A DNA stretch of 64,000 nt, taken from the NCBI GenBank assembly GCA_016584305.1, contig JACEEZ010013848.1, positions 196,501 through 260,500 of the forward strand, given 5' to 3'. Position numbers and translations under genes: made by a program. Shown piece by piece: positions 1-11,640 of this stretch; within the stretch, counting starts at the first letter, position 1, and every line of letters begins with the position of its first letter. The notes beneath the pieces were generated by a model. That model was not told the DNA's origin. It made no database searches and saw only the letters and a program-made list of their open reading frames with translations. Source of the DNA: Chionoecetes opilio. Lineage: Eukaryota; Arthropoda; Malacostraca; Decapoda; Majidae.

Positions 1-246
1 TCATGATAAAAGTTGACTCGCAAAGTTTTAAATGGCGAAGAGTTGAAGTGAATATAGACTGGTTTATATGATTGTGTGTTCGTTTAATTACATTAAGTTC
101 ATGCATATTTCTTCAGAGTCTCGTAATGGCATTTCTTTAGCGTGTTTTACTGTTTTTGATCTTATAATATTATAGAACAAACATTTACGAAGACTATAGT
201 ATATCATATATACTGATAAACCAGTCTATATGATCCGTATATATAT

Positions 247-1046
247 ACTAGCCGCAAAGCCGCCCTCCGGGCGGCCTTTTTGGCTAGCTCCTGCGGAGGG
301 CTATTGGTGGGCCTTCGGCCCACCACCGCCCTATCGGTCCTACATGGATGTAGAAATGTATGTATTAACGCCAACCCATTCACATCACCCCCAACCCATT
401 CACTCACCCATTACCCATCACCCCCCACCCATTCACTCACCCATTAGGGGTATTGGTGGGCCTTCGGCCCACCACCTGTGTTTGGTGGGCCTTCGGCCCA
501 CCAAACACAAACTCTCCAGAGTAGAGTCTCCCTTCTAACTTTCCTGAAATCATGGATGTAGAAATGTATGTATTCCCCCCTCCCATTCACTCACCCATTA
601 CCCATCACCCCCCACCCATTCACTCACCCATTACCCATCACCACACACCCATTCACTCACCCATTACCCATCACCCCCCATCTATTCCCTCACCCATCAC
701 CCATCACCCCCAACCCATCACCCCCCACCCATTCACTCACCCATCACCCCACACCCATTACCCATCACCCCACCCATTCACTCACCCATTACCCGTCACC
801 CTACATCAAGGTTTCCTTAATTCTCGCAACCCACATTTTTTTTTCACAATTCTCGCTAATAGGCTGCTAAAAAAAAAAAAAAAAAAAAGAAGTGATCGGA
901 TCATCTCATAAGTGGGCTTAAAACCTTCCCCTGGTCGAGCTGGTTCCAAAACTGTGACATATGATGGGATTCCGCCACAGGGGGCGGCACCTATCGCGGA
1001 CAGACAGACAGACAGACAGACACACTTTCGCTTATATTATTATAGA
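247..1046 (-). mobile_element. Helentron-like non-autonomous element (HINE), copy 1
   Basis: Read on the minus strand, it starts with a TATAATAATATAAGCG-type end, followed by a (TCTG)n tract (about 1000-1022), a body, a CCCATTCACTCACC-type minisatellite core (366-450 and 580-800), hairpins of the form GGTGGGCC-TTCG-GGCCCACC, and a 3' hairpin GCCGCCCGGAGGGCGGC ending in GCGGCTAGT. A 5' microsatellite, a central tandem core and a 3' hairpin with a CTAGT end is the known layout of Helentron-associated (DINE-like) elements. There is no Rep/helicase coding, so it is non-autonomous. Related copies lie at 53.65-56.31 kb. Confidence 0.6.
366..810. repeat. minisatellite CCCATTCACTCACCCATTAC-type
   Basis: Imperfect tandem copies of a roughly 27-bp unit (CCCATTCACTCACC followed by CATTACCCATCACC), interrupted by a hairpin stretch at 446-545. 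It forms the core of the Helentron-like element. The apparent long open frames (HPLPITPHPFTHP-like) are translations of the repeat, not genes. Confidence 0.85.
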
Positions 1047-1233
1047 TATGAATCCGAGCGGCCCTCCGACTTCAGGCCCTTGTGCGACAGGCCGATATTC
1101 CGTGCGCAGTCCAGGTTTACAGTGGTCTATGGTAACACATAGCTGCACCTCCTCCCTCCCAATGTCACACTCATAACACTTCACCATACCCCCCTTTTCC
1201 CCCTTAAGCGTTGCATAATTTTTTAATCATATA

Positions 1234-1574
1234 CAGTTTAATCTCATTTAACGTCGCTCCAGTTTACGTCGTTACATTTTAATGTCGCTGGAAAAAAATA
1301 AGAGATATATATGTAAATCTAAACCTTCTAATATGTTTGACAGGCAGACAGGTCTGTTTTCTTAAGTACCCTGCATAGAAAAGAGAAAACTATGTAGAAA
1401 CCTATAGAAACAGATATATATGATGGCTAACATTAATATAGTATTTTATTGTTTATGAACACTACGTTTTTATTCTAATTATCATACCTTGTTTTTTTTA
1501 TTTCACTTAAAGTTGTTGCAGTTAACGTCACGGTTTTCAGGAACGTAACCCTGACATTAAGCTAGGTTCAACTG
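1234..1574. mobile_element. TA-flanked MITE (mariner/pogo-like), 341 bp
   Basis: Terminal inverted repeats CAGTTTAATCTCATTTAACG on the left and CAGTTGAACCTAGCTTAATG read from the right end are similar but diverged. Each end is flanked by TA (1232-1233 and 1575-1576). The CAGT-type terminus and TA duplication fit Tc1/mariner/pogo MITEs. No coding sequence. Confidence 0.6.
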
Positions 1575-2112
1575 TACACTGAGGATCCGAATATCGCTGC
1601 TCCAATATTACCAGATCTGCATACATGTATGCAAATTCTTTGGAAATTAATTGAAATAATTTACTGAAAGAAATTTACTCTAGTTTTTACACCGGAAGCT
1701 GTTCCTTGTGGACTGTATTTGCTTTTATGTCTTACATCTCAGTACCCTAATGCTAACAAGAACAATTCACTTGCTGTACATGTTAATGAAACATTTTCTT
1801 AAAAAATTTGAACTTAAGGTTAAGTTCATTCTCTTTTATATTTCACTTATATGAGAATATGAATATCCTTGGAAGGTACTCCCAGCTTAACCTGATCAGT
1901 ATTATAATTATTATATGACTCACGGGGTAAGAGATATGTGTGCTAAATCCTCATGCATGAAGGAATGCTTGAACTAGATGCTCAAAAAAACGAATGACAA
2001 TACTAGGAAAATCTTGTGGTATAACATTAAGTTTTTTAATTCCCTCATTACAAAATCGAAGAATAATTGTACTGAGTATTTGCAATGTTAATTACCTTAT
2101 GTGCATGAACAG

Positions 2113-2258
2113 GTCTACAAAGAAAAGGAAAGAGAGAAGATGCAGCCCCAAGCCTGTGAACTGCTGGGGGACATCAGCAAATTTGCCATCAAGAGTGATG
2201 ATGCAGCATGGGAGGCAGCATTGAAGGGAGGACCGAACACTGTGCTCAGTGTAAAAAG
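2113..2258 (+). CDS. internal exon of an unidentified host gene
   Basis: An open 146-nt segment bounded by an AG acceptor (2111-2112) and a strong GTAAGT donor (2259-2264). It reads VYKEKEREKMQPQACELLGD, continues through a stretch containing DDAAWEAALKGGPNTVL, and ends in VK plus two bases. Those two bases join exactly in frame with the exon at 21187, making an S codon across the junction. The residue mix (charged, no low complexity) is unlike the transposon translations nearby. I do not recognise the family. Earlier exons would lie upstream of the window. The acceptor polypyrimidine tract is weak. Confidence 0.6.
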
Positions 2259-3090
2259 GTAAGTCATATATGTACACACTATATATAGGTAGTGGGAAAA
2301 TACTGTAAATGTATATTTTTCATTCCCTTTGTTTTTGTTTTTCATTCTTTTTTTTCCCTTTTGTAACTTTCATGTCACTACATACAGTAAACTCCCTATG
2401 TCGGAACAATAGGGACTCCAGCCCTTTCCGACTTATGAACTATTACGGCTTATCCAAAATGCCCCCCCCCCCCATACAATAAATGCAAAATAAAACACAA
2501 AAAATCAACACTATAGTCCATTCATTTGAGAAAATCAGCTTTCATCCTCCTGTACAGCGCGGAAGGGTTGGTAAGCCTGCTAGACATTCTCATCACTCTG
2601 CCGCCTTCAGAAAATATTTCTATATCTCCACATAGCTCACCACACACACGATAGGAACGTGTGGTTTACATCATTGAATTAAACAGTCATTGTACATCTA
2701 TAGCACAATTTTCAAAACTTGATAGGGTGAAAAACTAAGTAGGCTAATTACCAAGAGTATAAGTCAGAGAATAAAATGGTAAGGCTTATAACACTTTTTA
2801 TTCATAATTGATATTTACAGCAATTTTGAAATCAAGTGTAGAATATAACTTGTGTTCTCGTACATAAACTTCTCCTGAATACGATGGTACTTTCAGTGTT
2901 CACATAAACAGCGATATAGAAGAGAAAATAAAGAATATGTTTGAACATTTTACGTCTAGATGACGGGTGCAAGGGAAGTAGGGAGGGAGGAAGGGAGAGC
3001 CCACCACCTGCTTCCCTCCCTGCCTCCCTCCCTCCCGCTCACCTGTCGTAGATGAAACATATACAAACATTTCCTTTATTTTCTCTTCTA

Positions 3091-4376
3091 CACTACCCTC
3101 CCGAGTTTCACGCTATGAGAGTTTCGCGCTGAGTCCTAAATTCTTACCATCCCGACTTTCGCGAGTGGGATGGTAGGCCCTGGAGCTTAATTTGAGGGCG
3201 GTGATGGTTGCCCTTTTGGCGCTCATGGTGGCGCAGACAGAATTTCTATAGTGACGCCTGTGATTAGAGGCTCAAGCCGCCCCCTGTGTCCTCCGATGCC
3301 CTCGCAATTGAAGGTAGAGTTAATGGGCAGCGTGTGGGTGTTCTTAGGCCACTCAACAGTGCAGAGAAAGATTTTAAGTGGATTTTACAACCCTCATCAA
3401 GGATCGAACTCTGATCACCGAGAACGCCAATCGGAGACTTCTTCTTCTTCTTGTGACCCTTTCTGCTTAGTATCACTTTGTAGGTCGTCTGTCAAACTCG
3501 TGCTCGAGCTTGACATATATCTTGACGCTAACCACTCTGCTACCACCTCCCATAAGAGACGTACGGGACACGTCTTCCTTCCTTCCTGCTTAGTATAGTA
3601 TTATAATAGGCTTAGTATAGCTTGTAGTTTTGCTTTTTTTTTCTTCCATTTGTTTGTGTTTTTCTCTACAGGAGCAGCCGGTGTCGCATAAGATAAGTAA
3701 CGCCTCGAAATAAGTAGCACCTTACCTTACACCCCCGCCGTTCCTTACTATTTACCACAAAATACTCCTTTATAAGTGATTAACTATGACGTGTGTGGTA
3801 CTGTGGTTTCTGGAGGTACTGGAGGAGACAGGAGAGAAGAGAGGAAGGCATTGTGACAGTGTTATTGCCGTATAACACTGTCACACAACCATCAGCTGAC
3901 AAGATATTTGTCAAGCTCACTCACTCAGACCAAAACAGCATCCGCTGGGTGACTCCCAACTCAAGCTCAATCTCAAGCTCCTCTCCTCCCTCCTCTTCTC
4001 TACGTAGTGTTGGCCGAAGCCACCACCCCGGGAGGCGGGTCACAAACCCTAGGCTAACACCCAGTACCCATTCACTGCTGGGTGGACAGGGGCTTGGGGC
4101 ATTTTCAGGATATTTCTTTGGGGAAAAAGTGAGTTTTATAAGCTGTAAAATACGGTAGGTACACAGCCCTCAAGTTAACCTCCAGGGCCTACCATCCCAC
4201 CCCTGGAGGTCACTGCCTAACGGCGCTGTAGGCACACACACACACACCAAAAAAAAAAAAAAAAAAAACGGACTAAATAGACAGTTTTTACAGTTTTTAA
4301 TACCCGAGTTTCGCGATCCGCGAGTTTCGCGCTATGCCTCCGGAAGAAAGCAAGCGCGAAACTCTGGAGGGTAGTG
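3091..4376. mobile_element. CACTACCCTCCCGAG element, copy 1 (1,286 bp, TA duplication)
   Basis: It begins CACTACCCTCCCGAGTTTCA and ends in the inverse (GGAGGGTAGTG), with TA on both sides (3089-3090, 4377-4378). Subterminal GAGTTTCGCG words repeat in both orientations. The surrounding foldback arm continues without loss across the insertion, which confirms the boundaries. The interior (3600-4150) has no convincing gene. A poly-A and a CACA tract lie near 4231-4268. Confidence 0.75.
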
Positions 4377-4555
4377 TATATCGCTGTTTATGTGAACACT
4401 GAAAGTACCATCGTATTCAGGAGAAGTTTATATACCAGAACACATGTTATATTCTACACTTGATTTCAAAATTGCTGTAAATATGGATTATGAATAAAAA
4501 GTGTTATAAACCTTACCATTTAATTCTCTGACTTATACTCTTCGTAATTAGCCTA

Positions 4556-7257
4556 CACTACCCTCCCGAGTTTCACGCTATGCGAGTTTCGCGATCCTCG
4601 AGTTTCGCGCTGAATCCTATATTCTTACCATCCCAACTTTTGCGCATTATCTCCCCGAGTTTCGCGCTGCTATGTACACATTTTTTTCAGGAAAAGAGCT
4701 ATGCTCATAGTGTCCCGTCTCCAAATCTACTATTATCCAGCTTGCCTTTTAAGTCCTGAATACTTCTTGCATTAATCACTTTTGCATCAAGGTTGTTCCA
4801 GCTTCTATGCTTCTATACGGGAAGCTGTATTTTTTTATGTCCCTCTTGCATGTTGTCCTTTTCAATTTCTTCTCATGACCTCTTGTACTTCTATCGTCCC
4901 ACACAAACAGATCTTCTCTATCAATTTTTTTCAGACCCATTGATGCTCTATACACTGCTATAAAATCTCCCCTTTCTCTTCTTTTCTCAAGAGTTGGGAG
5001 TTTCAGTCTCGAAAGTCTTTCCTCATATGGTAAATCTCTCAGGCTTGGAGCCATTTTTGTGGCTGCTCTTTGTATTCTCTCAATCTTCCTTATATCCTTC
5101 TTTTTATGTGGTGACCAAATCACTGCCGCATATTCCAACCTTGGTCGAATCAAAGATGTTATCAATTTCTTAATCATCTCTTCATCCAGATATTTGAATG
5201 CCATTCTTATATTCCTCAGCAACGTGGTCAAGTGTGTGTGTGCGCCTTTAGCGCCGTTTGGCAGGGACCTTCAGGGGTGGGATGGTAGGCCCTGTACTCG
5301 AGGGCTGTAATGGTTGGCCCTCGCCCGTGGTGGCGCAGGCAGGATTTTTATAAAAGTTAATGGGCTGCATTAGTAGAAGCGAAATTGGATTAGCTTTCTA
5401 TTGATATATTTTGTTTTCTGATAAATTAATTAGCACCATGCATAAATTAGCGTTAACTAAATAAATATCATCATCAATCGGGGTATAAGCAAGCGCGCCA
5501 CCCTCAGTACTCACTGATTGTGTAAGCGACTGGGCGAGGCTCTCTCCACCGGCCTCCGCTCCCGTACACCACAGTCACCGTTCCTCTCACGCACACAGTA
5601 GTAGCGTTAACTCGTAATGTACGATGTAAATTACGAATAATGTACACCGTAATTACTCGTATTACGAGTAATGTAAAGCGTAATAATAATGAGCATAGCT
5701 CATTATTATTACTACGTTTGCAGTGATTAAGCTGTGTATTAAACTGCAGTGCGAATTGACTAGTCTTTAAGAATTGTAGACATGGGTAGAGTGATTAAAT
5801 ATACTTTACAAGCTCACAAGGTAGTAGTATTTATCACTGTGGCGTAATAAGCCTGGAAGATCGCCACCAAGCAGTCATGATGTCCTTCCATTTGTGCCGC
5901 GGTATGTTATATGGATCTATATTCCCTACATTTTTCAATGTAACGAGGAATAGATCCAGAGTCCAACATCTGGAGGACATAGTCCGTCAGATGAACATCA
6001 TCAATCACTCCCAGCCCTCAAAAAAGAGATTAGTAAGCGTGAGTGTACCGCATTTACAGGGGAGGTAATGTCCTTTGTTTACATCACCGTACTGCCACTG
6101 TCGGCCAGCCATGTGCTCGGCGCGGACCACTCGGCCACCGCCTCTCCCAGCGGTGATCCAAAAGTGTCTTTCTGTTAGTCTGTTTCCATTTTCTTTGGCG
6201 TATCGTATAACTTTTACCTTGTATGCGATAGTATTAGTAAATCGTTTTGATGAATTGTCAGTCAGTAATCACTTCTAACATATAATAACTTGCATTACTA
6301 TTACTATTAAATTACAACTATTATCACACAAGTGTAACAAGTATTATAACTTCCATACAGGATATTTTCATGTACTTAACATCAAAAGAACCAGTATATT
6401 TTTAGAAACTTTATAAACATATAATTATATATATATGTAATGTATATATAATTATATGTATATCTTTCCTTGGTTCATCGTGAGAACCAAGTACAGCTTG
6501 CACTTTCTTAGCTCGAGCAAGTAGGTCACAGGCCAAATGTATATGTATCAGCCTTTTATAAATGTCGACGACACCTAGTAACACGAGAGGAGCAGCGGTC
6601 AGAAGCCGGGGAAGGAAGACAGAACATCTCGGATCACGACACTACCAGTACGCGCATCTCACGCGCTCCACCGAAACTCACTGGCTGGTTCACTACATTT
6701 TGGTTGTAATAATCTAAGTTCCTTATTGGACTTATAAATAAATGTGTACAAACTGGAAGTACCATTTTAACTTAGCCCAGATAAGTCTTTACAATTACAC
6801 AGACTTATAGAATTCGCCATGGGTGATAATTTCCAGGAATGAAAAGAGCTTAAGATACGTGTGACACCACATAGAGTGATAAATGATACGTCAACACTAG
6901 CAGACGATAGATGGCGCTGTTGGCGGCAATCTGCCGCCAAAAGGGGGAATGTAAACATATCAGCGTGAGGACAGATTACGTAGTTGATTTGAATGTCTTA
7001 TGGTATTTGAAATACTTGTAACATGTAAGTACTGAGGTACTGTGAGTACTGAGGAAGTACTACAACATTCGTTTTGGAAGACCATTAGTATTTTTGGGGA
7101 GAAAACGTGAGTCTTATAAGTCGTAAAATATGGTACTACTCCTCGCACGTGACTAAATAAGCATTTTTACAGTGTTTTCAATACCCGAGTTTCGCGATCC
7201 TCGAGTTTAGCGCTATGCCTTGTGAAGAAAGCAAGCGCGAAACTCGGGAGGGCACTG
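4556..7257. mobile_element. CACTACCCTCCCGAG element, copy 2 (2,702 bp, TA duplication)
   Basis: Same family as the copy at 3091. The left end is CACTACCCTCCCGAGTTTCA and the right end inverts to CAGTGCCCTCCCGAGTTTCG. TA lies on each side (4554-4555, 7258-7259), and the host foldback arm continues across it. Subterminal GAGTTTCGCG motifs recur near both ends. It carries a LINE tail (4690-5240). I see no gene in the remaining 5.3-7.15 kb. Confidence 0.75.
4690..5240 (-). pseudogene. LINE reverse-transcriptase C-terminal remnant (CR1/jockey-like)
   Basis: An open minus-strand frame (5231-4776) reads LIRPRLEYAAVIWSPHKKKD, then a stretch with RIQRAATKM, LRDLPYEERLSRLKLPTLE and KRRERGDFIAVYR. This is the hallmark region just after the reverse-transcriptase domain of arthropod non-LTR retrotransposons. 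It ends in FPYRSIEAGT-type sequence and then the 3' untranslated wording shared with the LINE at 23.5 kb. It is 5'-truncated near 5240, so only the tail is present and it cannot function. It lies inside the second CACTACC element. Confidence 0.85.
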
Positions 7258-7259
7258 TA

Positions 7260-7973
7260 CTTAGTTTTTCACCCTATCAAGTTTTGAAAATTTGTTATAG
7301 ATGTACAATGACTGCTTAATTCAATTATGTAAACCACATGTTCCTATCGTGTGTATTAGGTGAGCTATGTGGAGATATATAAATATTTTCTGAAGGCAGT
7401 GGAGTGATGAGAATGTCTAGCAGGCTTACCAACCCTTCCGCACTGTACAGGAGGATGAGAGCCAATTTTCTCAAATGAATGGACTATACTTACTTTACTT
7501 TTGTTTACTTGTTATTATAGGATTGCTCCATTGATGATGCGAGGCATAACTCGCCACCTGTTTTGTTATTTATTTCATGACTATTATATGAATATCTGGA
7601 ATAAATATGGTATCTATGCACAGTATTTTCCATGCAACTATACGCATTCTTTTCCACCAGAATAATGCTTTGCACTGCGTAGGTGTATGCACTAATTTGC
7701 ACTTGTACAGTGCAGGCATATATATCCATTAACCCTTAAACTGCTGCGATCGCTCATTCAGTCGGGGTTCCTCTGGTCCTGTGATGCTTTGATCGCTATT
7801 GAAATCATGATGTTTTGCAGCTCAGCTTTAAAATTTGAGACGGGTTTTATCTCATATTCTAGTAGTATCTGGCAACCCTTGCCATACATCACATGACCTT
7901 CAGAGAGCTGACACCAGGCCTCTTTCGTGTTCTTGAGAGGATTGAGGACATATCTGACATCTCTCCTGAAACA
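7260..7973. other. intronic sequence: foldback arm end, then nothing recognised
   Basis: 7260-7485 is the outer part of the foldback arm described above. 7486-7973 is AT-rich intronic sequence with no motif or gene I can support. Confidence 0.5.
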
Positions 7974-9131
7974 CTGGTGTCAGGCTCCTAGCAGTCTGTG
8001 TATTCAGTGCAGTCCACCTTTGTTTACTAACAAAACAAAACGCGAACTGCACATGAGCGGAGGCGAATATTTACTAAAAAGACTTGTTGATCAACAAAGG
8101 CATTCGCAGGCGTCCAACGACAACCCGTCTTTGTTTACCAACAAAAGGGGGCGGGCGGGCGCGAACTGCGCATGCGCGGAGGCGAAAGTTTACTAGCAAA
8201 GACTTGTTATCAGCAAAAGCATTCGCAGGCGTCCTCCAACAACATGGCTGGAGATTTATATGATAGATTATGACGCACATCAAAATAGTTTTGTTTTGTA
8301 ATTAGCAAGATGCTGTATCCGTAAATTTACTCATGAATCACTGCATAAAGGCTACTTAATGGTCCTTCACTTCATTATTACAAAAGCAGAGTGCATTATT
8401 TGATTCATAAATGTTGTTCCTATGAAAGAATAAAATAATATGCCCTCCTCTGCTTGAGAACACTTTTTGGACATTCAGGAACACGCGACAAGATTTGTAC
8501 ATGGTACCGTGTTTAATGCGATCCGGCTTTGTTGATCAACAAGTCTTTGTAAGAAAACATTCACCTCCGCGCATGCGCAGTTCGCATTTTCTTTTGTTGT
8601 TAACCCGTAAGTGGTCAACGGCGTACTAGTACGTCATCACAGAGGGGCTTATCTGTGGTCAACAACGTTCAAGTGCGTTCTTTAATTTCCCGCCACATAC
8701 AGATTTGAAAATTCTGCTTACGGTAGTAATTATGTTCCTGGGAGTGTCCGGCAGCTTGTCTTACTGTTTCGTGCCTTTTTGACAGATATGGGGCCTACCA
8801 CGGTACCCCCCACCCCCTCCACCGTCCCTCAGTGAGTCAGTAACCCCGACTCCGAGTCAGTCAGTAACCCCCGAGCCAGGGGGAGAACACCCTGGCAAAG
8901 CTCTTACCCTGGCAAAGTACTGAGAAGCAGGGGTAATGTTTGTGTACATAGTGTGGAAGATAAGGCGCCTAGAAATACCTTTAGCATAAGGAAAAAAATG
9001 ACACATCAAATATTCCGTAATAATAGTGTTACTATTTTGCGAATGGAGTACACACAAACCTCGATTTCCCGGACTAATAGGGGGGAGCATTGGTCCGGGA
9101 ACCGCAAAAGTCCAGGAATCGCAAGTATAGA

Positions 9132-9138
<7 letters not shown>

Positions 9139-9180
<42 letters not shown>

Positions 9181-9188
9181 TTTTTTTT
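9139..9188. repeat. (TA)n(T)n low-complexity tract
   Basis: An A-run, then alternating TA for about 25 bp, then about 27 T. It directly precedes the inner CACACAAACC element. Confidence 0.9.
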
Positions 9189-9193
9189 CTATA

Positions 9194-9960
9194 CACACAA
9201 ACCTCGTTTTCCCGGACTAATAGGGGGGGAGCACTGGTCCGGGAACCGCAAAAGTCCGGGAATCGCAACAGTCCAGGAATTATCCCGATGCCATTACCCA
9301 CCCCCGGACGTTTATCCTACTCTAGTATTTACTGTCCGGCAACCGCCAATACCAACTACCCCGCCGTGGACTTTTACGTCCACTGAGCATGCTGCCACCT
9401 GGCGGGAGGCAGCAGAAAGTGTTCAATAGTCTCAAGAGACGTTCCTGCACCAGGGGCAGTACGGGTCAGGGGACTAACGGAGGCTGTGCAGGTGAACCGT
9501 GAGTGTCGTGTGTCCAAATGTCAACAATACGACCGCTGAGCATGCTGCCACCTGGCGGGAGGCAGCAGAAAGTGTTCAATAGTCTCAAGAGACATTCCTG
9601 CACAAGGGGCAGTGGGGGTCAGGGGGCTAACGGAGGCTGTGCAGGTGAACCGTGAGTGTCGTGTTTCCAAATGTAAACAATTCGACCGCTGAGGATGCTG
9701 CCACCTGGCGGGAGGCAGCAGAAAGTGTTCAATAGTCTCAGAGATGTTCCTGCACCAGGGGCAGTGGGAGTCAGGGGACTGACGGAGGCTGTGCAGGTGA
9801 ACCGTGAGTGTCGTGTGCCCAAATGTAAACAATACGACCGCTGAGCATGCTGCTACCTGGCGGGAGGCCAGCAGGCCTCCAACACTGACCAGGAGTGACA
9901 GGAGACGCTCGGACCGCCGGACAACTTTGTCAATTTACGACCAGCACCAGGCATTTCAAC

Positions 9961-9998
<38 letters not shown>

Positions 9999-10091
9999 TA
10001 TCTTGGACTCTGACATATTCTCGGACCTTGGATTTTGTCCGGCAAATCCGATATCCGGGAAATGGAGGTCCGGGAAATCGAGGTTTGTGTG
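9194..10091. mobile_element. CACACAAACCTCG element, inner copy (898 bp)
   Basis: The left end CACACAAACCTCGTTTTCCC follows TA (9192-9193). The right end GGGAAATCGAGGTTTGTGTG precedes TA (10092-10093). The interior has the same order as the outer copy: a leader (GATGCCATTACCCACC), a 152-bp satellite array, a GACAGGAGACG stretch, and poly-A (about 9963-9993). Same-family self-insertion is the simplest reading. Confidence 0.65.
9383..9870 (-). repeat. 152-bp tandem array derived from a LINE C-terminal domain (array 1)
   Basis: CTGAGCATGCTGCCACCTGG recurs at about 9383, 9536, 9689 and 9841, a period of 152-153 bp. On the minus strand each unit encodes FGHTTLTVHLHSLRQSPDSH followed by CPWCRNISETIEHFLL. 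That is the cysteine/histidine (CxxC...ETxEHFLL) motif found after RNase H in many LINE ORF2 proteins. The period is not a multiple of three, so the reading frame shifts from unit to unit; this is satellite DNA, not a protein. Confidence 0.8.
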
Positions 10092-10129
10092 TACTTGCGA
10101 TTCCCGGACTTTTGCGGTTCCCTTTTGCG

Positions 10130-10133
<4 letters not shown>

Positions 10134-10179
<46 letters not shown>

Positions 10180-10193
10180 TATATATATATATA
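10134..10193. repeat. (TA)n microsatellite
   Basis: Almost pure alternating TA with one AAA interruption. It is the target site of the CAGGAAAATACC element. Confidence 0.95.
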
Positions 10194-11052
10194 CAGGAAA
10201 ATACCTTTTATCCGATATATCCGGACTTCCGGGTAGCCGGTTAATGGAAAGTCCGGTTAATGGGTAAGTATACTTACGAAAGATGCATTTACTAAAAATA
10301 AGCATAATATGTATGATGTTTGTATTGTATGACACACCCACACATACCACCCAACACACACACACACATACCACCCAACACACACACCCACACATACCAC
10401 CCAACACACACACACACATACCACCCAACACACACACCCACACATACACCCAACACACACACACACACACACACACACATACCACCCAACACACACACCC
10501 ACACATACCACCCAACACACACACACACACACATACCACCCAACACACACACCCACACATACCACCTAACACCACACACACATACCACCAACACACACAC
10601 CCACACATACCACCTAACACACACACACATACCACCCAAACACACACCCACACATACCACCCAACACCACACCCACACATACCACCCAACACACACACAC
10701 ACACACACACACCCACATACACGGGTGGTATGTGTGGGTGGGTGTGTGGTGGGATGTGTGGGTGTGTGTGTGTGTGTTGGAGGTATGTGGGATGACTCAA
10801 AATAGCACTCCGGTCGTCGGGTAGCACTGACCTTGCCCACGGACTGATAAACACTGAATTATCATAGCGCATGGCGCATTATGGCGGGAATAAACAGGTG
10901 GCGATAGGTGGCGCTCACGTCTACGGCGGCAAAATTAAAAGTTAAATATTTCGTTAATTTTTTTTTTTTTAATACTATTTACTTACCTGCCACAAATTCC
11001 GGTTATTGGGTTATTCCGGTTGTTGGGTATCCGGTTAAAAGGTATTTTCCTG
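10194..11052. mobile_element. CAGGAAAATACCTTTTA element (859 bp, TA duplication)
   Basis: The ends CAGGAAAATACCTTTTATCC and, read inverted from the right, CAGGAAAATACCTTTTAACC match, with TA at 10192-10193 and 11053-11054. Subterminal CCGGTTA words occur at both ends. Its middle is a very long CA-rich minisatellite, and no coding sequence exists. The Tc1/mariner/pogo type is inferred from TIR and target. Confidence 0.75.
10326..10775. repeat. CACACCCACACATACCACCCAA minisatellite
   Basis: A tandem array of roughly 22-44-bp units built from ACACACACCCACACATACCA and CCCAACACACAC. It ends in an inverted stretch (GGTGGTATGTGTGGGTGGGT) at about 10723-10775 that could pair with the array. All long frames over it (THTHHPTHTPTH or CVCWVVCVGV) are repeat artefacts. 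Confidence 0.95.
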
Positions 11053-11158
11053 TATATAGTCTGATGCCATTACCCACCCCTGGACGTTTATCCTACTCTA
11101 GTATTTACTGTCCGGCAACCGACAATATCAAGTACCCCGCCGCGGACTTTTACGTCCG

Positions 11159-11640
11159 CTGAGCATGCAGCCACCTGGCGGGAGGCAGCAGAAAGTGTTC
11201 AATAGTCTCAAGAGACGTTCCTGCACTAGGGGCAGTGGGGGTCAGGGGACTAACGGAGGCTGTGCAGGTGAACCGTGAGTGTCGTGTGCCCAAATGTAAA
11301 CAATACGACCACTGAGCATGCTGCCACCTGGCGGGAGGCAGCATAAAGTGTTCAATAGTCTCAGAAATGTTCTTGCACCAGGGGCAGTGGGAGTCAGGTG
11401 ACTGACGGAGGCTGTGCAGGTGAACCGTGAGTGTCGTGTGCCCAAATGTAAACAATACGACCGCTGAGCATGCTGCCACCTGGCGGGAGGCAGCAGAAAG
11501 TGTTCAATAGTCTCAGAAATGTTCTTGCACCAGGGGCAGTGGGAGTCAGGGGACTGACGGAGGCTGCAGGTGAACCGTGAATGTTGTGTGCCCAAATGTA
11601 AACAATGCGACTGCTGAGCATGCTGCCACCTGGCGGGAGG
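11159..11640 (-). repeat. 152-bp LINE-derived tandem array (array 2)
   Basis: Units start at about 11159, 11312, 11464 and 11613. They have the same leader, sequence and minus-strand coding (HTTLTVHLHSLRQSPDSHCP, then WCKNISETIEHF) as the array at 9383. One unit has lost 3 bp (spacing 149). It occupies the same place in the outer CACACAAACC element as array 1 does in the inner copy, so the array travels with the element. Confidence 0.8.

Larger units (their letters stand above)
2385..7485. mobile_element. foldback (palindromic) Tigger-like element, with two elements inserted in its right arm
   Basis: It starts with CAGTAAACTCCCTATGTCGG after a TA (2383-2384). Sequence at 2515-3000 recurs inverted in three pieces: 3050-3090, 4379-4555 and 7260-7485, and joining the pieces restores the full arm. 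A GC-rich purine/pyrimidine patch (2975-3035, AGGGAGGGAGG and CCTCCCTCC) lies at the fold. The gaps between the pieces are exactly two TA-flanked CACTACC elements. The far-right terminus matching CAGTAAACTCCC is missing, so the element is truncated. No transposase is visible. Confidence 0.65.

Noticed and set aside
552..911. Proline/histidine-rich frames and matching ones at 53.8-56.4 kb
   Set aside because: Minisatellite core of the Helentron-like elements.
3330..3450. tRNA or SINE on the minus strand
   Set aside because: GAGTTCGATCC resembles a B box, but no A box at the right distance and no A tail could be found.
9383..9870. CRISPR-like array (regular 152-bp repeats)
   Set aside because: No unique spacers; the units are contiguous tandem satellite copies in an animal genome.
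10283..10872. Long frames of T/H/P or C/V/W residues over the CA-rich array
   Set aside because: They appear in several frames on both strands and are translations of a minisatellite.
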